This document shows positions 1 through 7,788 of a stretch of DNA of 12,843 nucleotides, piece by piece; position 1 is the stretch's first letter; every line of letters begins with the position of its first letter. Source of the DNA: Pseudomonadota bacterium (GTDB lineage Bacteria > Pseudomonadota > Gammaproteobacteria > Xanthomonadales > Xanthomonadaceae); contig JAEWLO010000063.1 of NCBI GenBank assembly GCA_023457475.1, positions 1 through 12,843 on the forward strand, given 5' to 3'. Both the position numbers and the translations under genes were made by a program. A model generated the notes under the pieces. It did no database searches, was not told where the DNA came from, and saw only the letters and a program-made list of their open reading frames with translations.

Positions 1-2951
1 GCGTTGATCTGATCGATCACCGCATCCAGCTGATCGCCCTTCCAGCGGATCACATGCAGCACCGGCCCGAAGATTTCCTTGTGCAGCTGGTCCAGATTCT
101 TCAGCTCGTACGCACGCGGCGCGAAGAACGTACCGTGGGCGGCGGCCTCGCTCAGCTCGGCAGCGGCGATCAGGCGCGCTTCCTTCTCCATCCGCACCGT
201 GTGCTCCTGCAGGATCTGCAGCGCGTCCGCGTCGATCACCGGACCCACGTCCGTCGACAGCAGACCCGGATCGCCGATCTTCAGTTCCGCCATCGCACCG
301 GCCAGCATCGTCATCACCTTGTCGGCGATGTCGTCCTGCACGAACAGCACACGAGCGGCCGAGCAGCGCTGGCCGGCCGAGGTGAAGGCCGAACCGATCG
401 CGTCCTTGACCAGCTGTTCGGGCAGCGCGGACGAGTCGGCGATGAACGCGTTCTGCCCACCGGTCTCGGCGATCAGCACGCCAATGGCCGCATCCCGCGC
501 CGCCATCGCGCGGTTGATCGCACGCGCCGTATCGGTGGAACCGGTGAAGGCCACGCCCGCCACGCGCGGGTCGGCGGTCAGTGCCGCACCTACCGTCGCG
601 CCGTCGCCCGGCAGGAACTGCACCACGCCGGCCGGCACGCCCGCGTCCAGCAGCAGCTTCACCGCAGCGTAGCCGATCAGGTTGGTCTGCTCGGCCGGCT
701 TGGCGATCACGCTGTTGCCGGCGGCAAGCGCGGCCGCCACCTGGCCCAGGAAGATCGCCAGCGGGAAGTTCCACGGGCTGATGCAGACGAACACGCCACG
801 GCCGTGCAGCTGCAGCTCGTTCGACTCACCGGTCGGGCTCGGCAGCTTTTCGGCGTGGCCGAACTGCTCGCGTGCCTGCTTGGCGTAGTAGCGCAGGAAG
901 TCCACCGCCTCGCGGACTTCCGCGATGCTGTCCGGCAGGCTCTTGCCGGCTTCCTTCACGCACAGGGCCATGAACTCCGGCAGGCGGGCTTCCAGCTGGT
1001 CGGCGGCGTGTTCCAGGATCGCGGCGCGGCTGGCCGCCGGCGTGCGGTTCCAGGCCGGCTGCGCGGCCACTGCGTTCACCAGGGCCTTCTCGACGGTCGC
1101 GCTGTCGGCCGGCTGCCACTGGCCCACCACCTGGCGGTTGTCCGACGGGTTGATCACGTTGATCAGCGCGGCGGTCGGCTGTGCGCCCGGCACCAGCGGC
1201 GCGGCCTGCCAGGGCTTCACGGCCGCGTTGAGCTGCTCGGCCAGAGCACGCAGATCGTTGTCGTTGGCGAGATTGACGCCCATGGAGTTCTTCCTGTCAT
1301 GGTTCTGGCTGCGCAGCAGGTCCACCGGCAGCGGGATTTTCGGATGGGGGATCGAATCGAACGAGGACACCGCCTCGACCGGATCGCGGATCAGGTCGTC
1401 GATGGCCACGTCTTCATCGGTGATGCGGTTGACGAAGCTGGAGTTCGCGCCGTTTTCAAGCAGGCGACGTACCAGGTACGGCAGCAGGTCCTCGTGCGAA
1501 CCCACCGGCGCATACACGCGGCAAGGTACGTTGAGGCGGTTGGCCGGCACCACTTCGGCATACAGGTCGTCGCCCATGCCGTGCAGCTTCTGGTGCTCGT
1601 ACACGCCGCCCTTGGCGATGGCCTTCACCGCGGCGATGGTGTGCGCGTTGTGCGTGGCGAACATCGGGTACAGCGCGTCGGCGTGCGAGAACAGCCGCTT
1701 CGTGCAGGCCAGGTAGGACACGTCGGTGTTCTGCTTGCGCGTGAACACCGGGTAGGCCGGCAGACCATCGATCTGCGCGCGCTTGATCTCCGCGTCCCAG
1801 TAGGCACCCTTCACCAGGCGCACCTGCAGGCGGCGGCCGATGCGGCGGGCCAGGTCGGCCAGGTAGTCGATCGTGTAGGGGGTGCGCTTCTGGTACGCCT
1901 GCACCACCACGCCGAAGCCTTCCCATCCACCCAGCGAGGCATCGCTCACCACCGCTTCAATGATGTCCAGCGACAGTTCCAGGCGGTCGGTTTCCTCGGC
2001 ATCCACCGTGCAGCCGATGCCGTAGGACTTGGCCAGCTGCGCCAGCTCCAGCACGCCCGGCACCAGGTCCGCCATCACGCGCGCACGCTTGGCGTGCTCG
2101 TAGCGCGGGTACAGTGCCGACAGCTTGATGGAGATACCCGGCGCGGCGTTGACGTCGCCGTCCGGACGGCCGCCACGGGCCTTGTGGTCGCCACCGATCG
2201 CATGGATGGCGCGGCGGTAGTCTTCCAGGTAGCGCCGGGCGTCCTTCATGGTCAGCGCGCCTTCGCCGAGCATGTCGAACGAATAGCGGTAGTTGGCGTG
2301 GTCGCCCTTGTGCGAGCGCGACAGCGCCTCGTCGATGGTGCGGCCCATCACGAACTGGTGGCCCATGATCTTCATCGCCTGGCGCACGGCCAGGCGCACC
2401 ACCGGCTCGCCCACGCGGCCGACCAGGCGCTTGAAGGCGCTGGGCGCGTCGGCGCGGGTGGCGTCGTTGATCTGCACCAGCCGGCCGGTGAGCATCAGGC
2501 CCCAGGTTGAGGCATTGACCAGCACCGAATCGCTGCCGCCCAGGTGCTTCTCCCAGTCGGCATCGGCCAGCTTGTCCCGGATCAGCTTGTCGGCCGTCTC
2601 CTGGTCCGGAATGCGCAGCAGCGCCTCGGCCACGCACATCAGCAGTACGCCTTCCTCGCTGCCCAGGTCGTACTGGCGCATGAAGGCTTCGATGGCCCCC
2701 TGGTCCTGGGCGCGCACCCGCACCCGGGCCACCAGGTCGGCAGCGGTAGCCTGCACCTGGGCCTGTTCGTCGGCCGGCAGGCGCGCCTGCGCCAGCAGTT
2801 CGGTGACGTGAGTGGCCTCATCCTTCATCCAGGCATCGGTGATCGCCTGGCGGAACGCATGGGGAACGGGCGGCAGCTCGGAAGCGAGCAGGGCCGGGCG
2901 GGACGCAGCGGCAGCGGCCGATGCGGGGGGATGTGCGGAGGGTGCGGTCAT
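1..2951 (-). CDS. putA: Bifunctional proline dehydrogenase / L-glutamate-gamma-semialdehyde dehydrogenase PutA (C-terminus cut by window edge)
   Basis: PutA oxidises proline to glutamate: an FAD proline dehydrogenase makes pyrroline-5-carboxylate and passes electrons to quinone, and an NAD aldehyde dehydrogenase finishes the job. I read an open frame of 983 codons from ATG 2951 to the left edge. An Ala/Pro-rich N-terminus (1-25) is followed by the helical arm, then the proline dehydrogenase barrel with the VRLVKGAYWD segment (K381) and the substrate-binding arginine pair R495/R496 in YLVRRLLENG. The aldehyde dehydrogenase domain starts near residue 585, with general base E829 (ETGGQN) and catalytic C863 (GQRCSA). 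The last roughly 80 residues are missing because of the window edge. Unlike Escherichia coli PutA (1320 aa) there is no N-terminal ribbon-helix-helix domain, so it should not repress its own gene. The start is the first in-frame ATG; its Shine-Dalgarno is weak. It diverges from coxB. Confidence 0.97.
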   Translation of the reverse strand, partial: MTAPSAHPPASAAAAASRPALLASELPPVPHAFRQAITDAWMKDEATHVTELLAQARLPADEQAQVQATAADLVARVRVRAQDQGAIEAFMRQYDLGSEEGVLLMCVAEALLRIPDQETADKLIRDKLADADWEKHLGGSDSVLVNASTWGLMLTGRLVQINDATRADAPSAFKRLVGRVGEPVVRLAVRQAMKIMGHQFVMGRTIDEALSRSHKGDHANYRYSFDMLGEGALTMKDARRYLEDYRRAIHAIGGDHKARGGRPDGDVNAAPGISIKLSALYPRYEHAKRARVMADLVPGVLELAQLAKSYGIGCTVDAEETDRLELSLDIIEAVVSDASLGGWEGFGVVVQAYQKRTPYTIDYLADLARRIGRRLQVRLVKGAYWDAEIKRAQIDGLPAYPVFTRKQNTDVSYLACTKRLFSHADALYPMFATHNAHTIAAVKAIAKGGVYEHQKLHGMGDDLYAEVVPANRLNVPCRVYAPVGSHEDLLPYLVRRLLENGANSSFVNRITDEDVAIDDLIRDPVEAVSSFDSIPHPKIPLPVDLLRSQNHDRKNSMGVNLANDNDLRALAEQLNAAVKPWQAAPLVPGAQPTAALINVINPSDNRQVVGQWQPADSATVEKALVNAVAAQPAWNRTPAASRAAILEHAADQLEARLPEFMALCVKEAGKSLPDSIAEVREAVDFLRYYAKQAREQFGHAEKLPSPTGESNELQLHGRGVFVCISPWNFPLAIFLGQVAAALAAGNSVIAKPAEQTNLIGYAAVKLLLDAGVPAGVVQFLPGDGATVGAALTADPRVAGVAFTGSTDTARAINRAMAARDAAIGVLIAETGGQNAFIADSSALPEQLVKDAIGSAFTSAGQRCSAARVLFVQDDIADKVMTMLAGAMAELKIGDPGLLSTDVGPVIDADALQILQEHTVRMEKEARLIAAAELSEAAAHGTFFAPRAYELKNLDQLHKEIFGPVLHVIRWKGDQLDAVIDQIN

Positions 2952-2978
2952 GCCGATCGGCTCATGGAGAACTTGACC

Positions 2979-3005
2979 ATTTTATTCGTTTTTTGGCCGT
3001 TTCAA
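2979..3005 (-). promoter_or_regulatory. Candidate putA promoter
   Basis: On the minus strand TTGAAA (3005-3000) and TAAAAT (2984-2979) are separated by 15 bp and lie about 28 bp ahead of the putA ATG. This is the most AT-rich stretch in the intergenic region. The spacing is shorter than the usual 16-18 bp, so the call rests on position and composition and is tentative. Confidence 0.3.
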
Positions 3006-3159
3006 CATCCGTCCGGCGACGGCCTCACCCCGCGCATAGCCTTTGATGGTGGGGGATTCAGCCGATTGCGACAGTCCCGTCAAAAGTATGCCGATTCCGG
3101 CAAAACGGCCGCCGAGGTCGATGCTGTATTGCACCATTCCTAAAAGTGTGAATGAACCC

Positions 3160-3189
3160 TTGCGGCTCGCGCGACAGCCCGGCTACCAT
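3160..3189 (+). promoter_or_regulatory. Candidate promoter of the cytochrome oxidase operon
   Basis: TTGCGG (3160-3165) is followed after 18 bp by TACCAT (3184-3189); read with a 17-bp spacer the second box is CTACCA. Both boxes resemble sigma-70 promoters of GC-rich Xanthomonadaceae. This would give a coxB leader of about 115 nt that includes the palindrome at 3269-3284. The assignment is inferred from sequence alone. Confidence 0.4.
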
Positions 3190-3268
3190 CGAGACGCGTC
3201 CCCCACGGGCGCTCGATACCGGCGCGTGTGGAGGTTCTGCCTGCACCCGACGTCTTGAAGGCTTGCTC

Positions 3269-3284
3269 GCGGCCGTACGGCCGC
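3269..3284. promoter_or_regulatory. Perfect 16-bp palindrome in the coxB leader
   Basis: GCGGCCGTACGGCCGC equals its own reverse complement. It sits 26 bp before the coxB ATG and ends 13 nt before the AAGGG ribosome binding site. As DNA it could be an operator. As RNA it would form a 6-bp GC stem with a GTAC loop. No T-tract follows, so it is not a classical terminator. Function is unknown. Confidence 0.45.
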
Positions 3285-3310
3285 AACCGACGACGCTAAG
3301 GGTCTAGGCA

Positions 3311-4261
3311 ATGAAGCAACGCAGAAAGTGGGGTACGACGTTCGCAAAGTGGGTGGGGCTCGGGGTCGCATTCAGCGCACCGGCCGTGGCGTGGGCCCAG
3401 CACGCCGACCCGAAGCCGTGGCAGCTCAACATGGGCAAAGGGGTGACCCAGAGCTCGCGGCTGGCCTGGGAATCGAACATGTTCTCGCTGTGGGTGTGCA
3501 CCGTCATCGGCGTGCTCGTCTTCGGCGCGATGGGCTATGCCATCTTCAAGTTCCGCAAGTCCAAGGGGGCGGTCGCCGCCACCTTCAGCCACAACACCAA
3601 GGCCGAGATCGTCTGGACCGTCATTCCGGTCCTGATCCTCATCGTCATGGCGTGGCCGGCCACCGCGAACCTGATCAAGTTCTACGACACGCGGGATTCG
3701 GAAATGACCGTCAAGGTCACCGGCTACCAGTGGATGTGGAAGTACGAGTACCTCGGCGAGGACATCGCCTTCACCAGCCGCCTGGACCGCGAGTCCGACC
3801 GCCTGCGCCAGAGCGGCGAAGTGCCGGACCGCGCCGCCCACCCGCATTACCTGCTCGACGTGGACAACCGCCTCGTGCTGCCGGTGGATACCAAGGTGCG
3901 GTTCGTCATCACCTCCGACGACGTGATCCATGCCTGGTGGGTGCCGGCGCTGGGCTGGAAGCAGGACGCCATCCCCGGCTTCATCAACGAAGCCTGGACC
4001 AACATCGAGCAGGTCGGCGTGTACCGGGGCCAGTGCGCCGAACTGTGCGGCAAGGACCATGGGTTCATGCCGATCGTGGTCGAAGCGGTGTCCAAGGACG
4101 ACTTCCAGAAGTGGCTGGCGGAAAAGCGCCCGAAGGCACCGGACCCCGCGCCTGCCGCGACGCCGGATGCGCCCGCCGCGCCTGAAGCCACGCCGGAAGC
4201 CGCCCCGGCCGCGACGCGGGAAGCACCGGCCACGCCTGCGCCCGCTCCCGAAAGCGGCTGA
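3311..4261 (+). CDS. coxB: Cytochrome c oxidase (aa3 type) subunit II, CuA-containing
   Basis: This subunit accepts electrons from cytochrome c at the binuclear CuA centre and passes them to heme a in subunit I. The 316-residue protein has a signal peptide (about 1-29, ending near AVAWAQ), two membrane spans (about 57-78 and 99-117), then a periplasmic cupredoxin domain. All CuA ligands are present: H207, C242, E244, C246, H250 and M253, in the pattern CAELCGKDHGFM. The aromatic patch GYQWMWKYEY for electron entry is intact. After about residue 273 comes an Ala/Pro-rich tail of some 40 residues with no CxxCH motif, so there is no fused cytochrome c. The ATG at 3311 has AAGGG 8 nt upstream. 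It is the first gene of the oxidase operon, followed by coxA after 62 nt. ctaC is a synonym. Confidence 0.97.
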   Translation: MKQRRKWGTTFAKWVGLGVAFSAPAVAWAQHADPKPWQLNMGKGVTQSSRLAWESNMFSLWVCTVIGVLVFGAMGYAIFKFRKSKGAVAATFSHNTKAEIVWTVIPVLILIVMAWPATANLIKFYDTRDSEMTVKVTGYQWMWKYEYLGEDIAFTSRLDRESDRLRQSGEVPDRAAHPHYLLDVDNRLVLPVDTKVRFVITSDDVIHAWWVPALGWKQDAIPGFINEAWTNIEQVGVYRGQCAELCGKDHGFMPIVVEAVSKDDFQKWLAEKRPKAPDPAPAATPDAPAAPEATPEAAPAATREAPATPAPAPESG

Positions 4262-4271
4262 GAACCGAGCC

Positions 4272-4293
4272 GCGCGCGCCGCACGGTGCGCGC
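4272..4293 (+). other. GC-rich inverted repeat between coxB and coxA
   Basis: GCGCGC at 4274-4279 can pair with GCGCGC at 4288-4293 across an 8-nt loop, in the 62-nt coxB-coxA gap. No T-run follows. It could stabilise or separate the coxB and coxA parts of one mRNA. In GC-rich DNA such a stem can also arise by chance. Confidence 0.25.
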
Positions 4294-4323
4294 CGATACC
4301 AGAATTAACGAGGTGTAGTGGCA

Positions 4324-5934
4324 ATGGCGCATACCGCTGTTGATCACGACGGGCATCACGGACATCAACAGGGTTTCTTCGAGCGTTGGTTGTTCTCGAC
4401 CAACCACAAGGACATCGGCACCCTGTACCTGCTTTTCAGCTTCATCATGTTCATCATCGGTGCGGCGATGAGCGTCATCATCCGCGCCGAGCTGATGCAG
4501 CCGGGCCTGCAGTTCGTCAAACCGGAAACCTTCAACCAGCTCACCACCGTGCACGCGCTGGTGATGATCTTCGGCGGCGTCATGCCGGCCTTCGTCGGCC
4601 TGGCCAACTGGATGGTGCCGCTGCAGATCGGCGCGCCGGACATGGCCCTGCCGCGCATGAACAACTGGTCGTTCTGGCTGCTACCGGTGGCCTTCAGCCT
4701 GCTGCTGCTCACCTTCCTGCTGCCGGGCGGTGCGCCGGCCGGCGGTTGGACCCTGTACCCACCGCTGTCGCTGCAGGGCGGCTACAACGTCGCCTTCACC
4801 GTGTTCGCCATCCACGTGGCCGGCATCAGTTCGATCATGGGCGCGATCAACATCATCGCCACCGTGCTCAACATGCGAGCACCCGGCATCGACCTGCTGA
4901 AGATGCCGATCTTCTGCTGGGCCTGGCTGATCACCGCCTTCCTGCTGATCGCGGTGATGCCGGTGCTGGCCGGCGCGGTCACCATGCTGCTCACCGACAA
5001 GTTCTTCGGCACCAGCTTCTTCAACGCTGCCGGTGGCGGCGACCCGGTGATGTTCCAGCACATCTTCTGGTTCTTCGGCCACCCCGAGGTGTACATCATG
5101 ATCCTGCCCGCCTTCGGCGTGGTCAGCGAGATCATTCCCACCTTCAGCCGCAAGCCGCTGTTCGGTTACCAGGCCATGGTCTACGCCATCGCCGCCATCG
5201 CCTTCCTCTCGTTCATCGTCTGGGCCCACCACATGTTCACTGTGGGCATGCCGCTGGGCGGCGAGATCTACTTCATGTTCGCCACCATGCTCATCTCCAT
5301 CCCCACCGGGGTGAAGGTGTTCAACTGGGTCAGCACCATGTGGCGCGGCTCGCTCACCTTCGAAGCGCCGATGCTGTGGGCGGTGGCCTTCGTCATCCTG
5401 TTCACCATCGGCGGGTTCTCCGGCCTGATGCTGGCCATCGTGGTGGCCGACTTCCAATACCACGACACCTATTTCGTGGTCGCGCACTTCCATTACGTGC
5501 TGGTCACCGGTGCGGTGTTCGCGCTGATCGCCGCCGTGTATTACTGGTGGCCCAAGTGGACCGGGCGCATGTACAGCGAAAAGTGGGCGAAGTTCCACTT
5601 CTGGTGGTCCATCGTGTTCGTCAACCTGCTGTTCTTCCCGCAGCATTACCTGGGTCTGGCCGGCATGCCGCGCCGCATCCCGGATTACAACGTGGCTTTC
5701 GCCGACTGGAACCTGATCAGCTCGATCGGTGCCTTCGGCATGTTCGTCACCCCGTTCATGATGGCGGCGATCCTGCTCGCCTCGCTGCGCAATGGCGAGA
5801 AGGCCCTGGATCGCTCCTGGGAAGGCGCGCGCGGCCTGGAATGGACAGTGCCGTCACCGGCTCCGGCGCATACCTTCACCGTGCCGCCGGTGATCCGCCC
5901 CGGCGATCTCGCCCATGACGACATCACGCATTGA
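4324..5934 (+). CDS. coxA: Cytochrome c oxidase (aa3 type) subunit I
   Basis: This catalytic subunit reduces oxygen to water and pumps protons across the inner membrane. It has about twelve membrane spans in 536 residues. Low-spin heme a ligands are H77 (TTVHALVM) and H390; H388 ligates heme a3 (DTYFVVAHFHYV). CuB ligands are H253, H302 and H303, with the crosslinked Tyr at Y257 in HPEVY. E255 and APDMALPRMNN mark the D proton channel and K331 (TGVKVFNW) the K channel, so this is a type A1 oxidase. A frame opening at GTG 4318 exists, but AGGTG at 4311-4315 is 8 nt from ATG 4324 and only 2 nt from the GTG. I therefore chose ATG 4324, giving MAHTAVDHDG. The histidine-rich N-terminus (HDGHHGHQQ) is usual in this group. 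ctaD is a synonym. Confidence 0.97.
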   Translation: MAHTAVDHDGHHGHQQGFFERWLFSTNHKDIGTLYLLFSFIMFIIGAAMSVIIRAELMQPGLQFVKPETFNQLTTVHALVMIFGGVMPAFVGLANWMVPLQIGAPDMALPRMNNWSFWLLPVAFSLLLLTFLLPGGAPAGGWTLYPPLSLQGGYNVAFTVFAIHVAGISSIMGAINIIATVLNMRAPGIDLLKMPIFCWAWLITAFLLIAVMPVLAGAVTMLLTDKFFGTSFFNAAGGGDPVMFQHIFWFFGHPEVYIMILPAFGVVSEIIPTFSRKPLFGYQAMVYAIAAIAFLSFIVWAHHMFTVGMPLGGEIYFMFATMLISIPTGVKVFNWVSTMWRGSLTFEAPMLWAVAFVILFTIGGFSGLMLAIVVADFQYHDTYFVVAHFHYVLVTGAVFALIAAVYYWWPKWTGRMYSEKWAKFHFWWSIVFVNLLFFPQHYLGLAGMPRRIPDYNVAFADWNLISSIGAFGMFVTPFMMAAILLASLRNGEKALDRSWEGARGLEWTVPSPAPAHTFTVPPVIRPGDLAHDDITH

Positions 5935-5942
5935 GGTTGCCC

Positions 5943-6077
5943 ATGCCCACCCCGTCTTCCGGTATCGATGACCTGGCCCAGCGCCGCCGCCGCGCGCGTC
6001 GCACCGCCCTGGTGGTTGGCGCGGTGGCCGTGGCGGTGTACGTGGCCTTCATCCTGAGCGGGGTGCTGGCGACGTGA
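5943..6077 (+). CDS. Small single-span protein of the oxidase operon (44 aa), probable cytochrome oxidase small assembly protein
   Basis: This 44-residue frame begins MPTPSSGIDDLAQ, continues with a cluster of seven Arg residues in RRRRARR, and then has one membrane span (about residues 22-43). By the positive-inside rule the N-terminus should be cytoplasmic. GAGG at 5933-5936, overlapping the coxA stop, lies 6 nt before the ATG. Its TGA overlaps the GTG start of cox11, which implies translational coupling. Very small membrane proteins occur between subunit I and Cox11 genes in many proteobacteria and are annotated as small oxidase assembly proteins. The placement fits, but the sequence is too short to prove membership. 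It is easily missed because of its length. Confidence 0.8.
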   Translation: MPTPSSGIDDLAQRRRRARRTALVVGAVAVAVYVAFILSGVLAT

Positions 6078-6661
6078 GCCAGGCACCGGCCCCCGCCACC
6101 TCGCGCACCGCCGGGTTGCCCCGGCTGATCGCCGTGGCCGTGGCGGTGTTCGTGCTGACGTTCTCGCTGGTGCCGCTGTACCGCATCGCCTGCGAGAAGA
6201 TCTTCGGCGTCCGCCTTGAGCGGGGCCCGGGCAGCAGCGCCGCGCTGGGTGCGGCAGGCAAACGCACCGTGCGGGTGGAGTTCGACGGCGGGGTGAATTC
6301 GCACCTGCCGTGGTCGTTCCACCCCGAACAGCTGACCATGGACGTGGTGCCTGGTGAGCTCAACGAAGCCCTGTATTACGCGCGCAACGACAGCGACCAC
6401 CCGCTGGTCGGCAGCGCCGTGCCCTCGGTGGCCCCCGCCAAGGCGTCGGGCTACTTCAGCAAGACCGAATGCTTCTGTTTCACCGCGCAGACCCTGCAGG
6501 CCGGCGAAAAGCGCGACATGCCGGTGCGCTTCATCGTCGACCCGGACCTGCCGGCGAACGTCACCACCATCACCCTCTCCTACACCTTCTACAAGAACGA
6601 CGCGCTGTCGGCGCAGCTGGTGGCCGCGCCGCCGCCGGCCAGCGCCCGCTCCGCGCCCTGA
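6074..6661 (+). CDS. ctaG: Cytochrome c oxidase assembly protein Cox11/CtaG (copper delivery to CuB)
   Basis: Cox11 is a membrane-anchored periplasmic copper protein needed to build the CuB site of subunit I. The 195-residue product has a short cytoplasmic N-terminus, one membrane span (about 15-34), the conserved VPLYRIAC segment with C40, and an immunoglobulin-like domain. That domain carries the copper-binding CFCF motif (C133, C135) and ends with the LSYTFYKN signature. All three family cysteines are present. The start is GTG 6074, overlapping the TGA of the preceding 44-residue gene by 4 nt; GGGG at 6060-6063 is a plausible ribosome binding site. It ends 22 nt before coxC. This is Cox11, not the unrelated protein also called CtaG in Bacillus. 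Confidence 0.95.
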   Translation: MSQAPAPATSRTAGLPRLIAVAVAVFVLTFSLVPLYRIACEKIFGVRLERGPGSSAALGAAGKRTVRVEFDGGVNSHLPWSFHPEQLTMDVVPGELNEALYYARNDSDHPLVGSAVPSVAPAKASGYFSKTECFCFTAQTLQAGEKRDMPVRFIVDPDLPANVTTITLSYTFYKNDALSAQLVAAPPPASARSAP

Positions 6662-6683
6662 CACGCCTTCATCGGATACGACC

Positions 6684-7559
6684 ATGGCCCAGCACAGTCC
6701 CGACGCCAACGTGTATTTCGTCCCCACCCACAGCAAGTGGCCGTTCGTCGGCTCCATTGCGATGATGGTGACCATGGTCGGCGTGGCCAGCTGGCTCAAT
6801 GACGCCGGCTGGGGCAAATGGACCTTCTACGTGGGCCTGGCCATGCTGGTGCTCACCCTGTTCTGGTGGTTCAGCGATGTGGTGCGCGAATCGCAAGCCG
6901 GCCACTACAACCGCCAGGTGGACGGCTCGTTCCGCATGGGCATGGTGTGGTTCATTTTCTCCGAAGTGATGTTCTTTGGTGCCTTCTTCGGCGCGCTGTT
7001 CTACACCCGCAACCTGGGCCTGCCGTGGCTGGGCGGCGAGGGCGACGGGGTGATGACCAACGAGCTGCTCTGGGACGGTTATTCGGCCGCGTGGCCGACG
7101 GCCGGTCCCGGCAACATCGGTGGCCATTTCCAGACCATTCCGGCCTGGGGCCTGCCGCTGATCAACACGCTCATCCTGCTCACCTCCGGCGTCACCCTCA
7201 CCATCGCCCACCATGCGCTCAAGGCCGGCCACCGCCGCCAGCTGCTGGTGTGGCTGGGCATCACCGTCGCGCTGGGCCTGTTCTTCCTCACCCTTCAGGC
7301 GGAGGAATACATCCACGCCTACAAGGAACTCAACCTCACGCTGGGCTCCGGCATCTACGGCTCCACCTTCTTCATGCTCACCGGCTTCCACGGCGCACAC
7401 GTGCTGCTGGGCACCATCATGCTGGCGGTGATGTGGCTGCGCGCGCGCAAGGGGCATTTCACCCGCGACAACCATTTCGGTTTCGAAGCCGCCGCGTGGT
7501 ACTGGCACTTCGTCGACGTGGTGTGGCTGATGCTGTTCCTGTTCGTCTACGTGCTGTGA
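6684..7559 (+). CDS. coxC: Cytochrome c oxidase (aa3 type) subunit III
   Basis: Subunit III is a seven-span inner-membrane protein that stabilises the catalytic core and supports proton uptake. The 291-residue protein shows family blocks in order: YFVPTHSKWPFVGS at the N-terminus, a two-helix bundle, WFIFSEVMFFGAFF with the conserved E94, LINTLILLTSG, QAEEYIHAY, a FHGAHVLLG block, and the C-terminal WYWHFVDVVWLMLF. It looks full length for a bacterial subunit III. The ATG at 6684 has only a weak GGA 7 nt upstream. Its stop lies 10 nt from the stop of the opposite-strand gene at 7570, so the two genes converge. ctaE is a synonym. Confidence 0.97.
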   Translation: MAQHSPDANVYFVPTHSKWPFVGSIAMMVTMVGVASWLNDAGWGKWTFYVGLAMLVLTLFWWFSDVVRESQAGHYNRQVDGSFRMGMVWFIFSEVMFFGAFFGALFYTRNLGLPWLGGEGDGVMTNELLWDGYSAAWPTAGPGNIGGHFQTIPAWGLPLINTLILLTSGVTLTIAHHALKAGHRRQLLVWLGITVALGLFFLTLQAEEYIHAYKELNLTLGSGIYGSTFFMLTGFHGAHVLLGTIMLAVMWLRARKGHFTRDNHFGFEAAAWYWHFVDVVWLMLFLFVYVL

Positions 7560-7569
7560 CGCGTCGGCG

Positions 7570-7788
7570 TCAGCCGCCGATGCCGTGCGGCTTGATGAAG
7601 CCGGTGTAGATGCCGATCGCCACCAGTGCGATCAATGCCACCGATACCGCGATGCGGCGGGTGAGAGCATTCACGGTGCGCTTGGTCTGGCCCCGGTCCA
7701 CCAGCAGGTAATACAGCCCCGCGCCCAGATTCCAGACGATGACGATCAGAAACGCGATTACCAGCAGGGTCTTCAACGAATCATTCAT
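7570..7788 (-). CDS. Twin transmembrane protein, DUF2909 type
   Basis: This 72-residue protein has two hydrophobic helices (about 8-29 and 45-65) around a short basic loop (DRGQTKRTVNALTRR). The sequence fits the DUF2909 family of small two-span proteins, often found beside cytochrome oxidase genes in Pseudomonas and relatives. Its biochemical role is unknown; an accessory role in oxidase biogenesis is guessed from location alone. It is the only minus-strand gene inside the oxidase locus. It converges on coxC (10 nt between stops) and diverges from SURF1 (57 nt between starts), so it needs its own promoter in that 57-bp gap or within SURF1. The ribosome binding site is weak (CGAG). Confidence 0.85.
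   Translation of the reverse strand: MNDSLKTLLVIAFLIVIVWNLGAGLYYLLVDRGQTKRTVNALTRRIAVSVALIALVAIGIYTGFIKPHGIGG

Larger units (their letters stand above)
2952..3310. other. Divergent intergenic region putA / coxB (359 bp)
   Basis: No gene is supported here: the short frames present lack ribosome binding sites and family resemblance. The region holds the candidate putA promoter near its left end, a candidate coxB promoter at 3160-3189, a perfect palindrome at 3269-3284 and the coxB ribosome binding site at 3298-3302. Stretches at 2979-3005, 3051-3110 and 3121-3156 are less GC-rich than the flanking genes, as expected for regulatory DNA. Confidence 0.6.

Noticed and set aside
54..2510. 818-codon open frame on the plus strand across putA
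   Set aside because: It is antisense to a clearly recognisable PutA reading frame. Long antisense frames are expected from GC-rich codon usage; its protein is His/Arg/Gln-rich with no family features.
3043..3258. Short frames in the putA-coxB intergenic region on both strands
   Set aside because: No ribosome binding site and no recognisable sequence; they cover the likely promoters.
4318..4323. GTG start for coxA two codons upstream
   Set aside because: The AGGTG ribosome binding site is only 2 nt away from it but 8 nt from ATG 4324.
6074..6661. Bacillus-type CtaG (caa3 assembly)
   Set aside because: The CFCF motif, single N-terminal span and immunoglobulin-like domain identify Cox11; the Bacillus protein of the same name is an unrelated multi-span protein.
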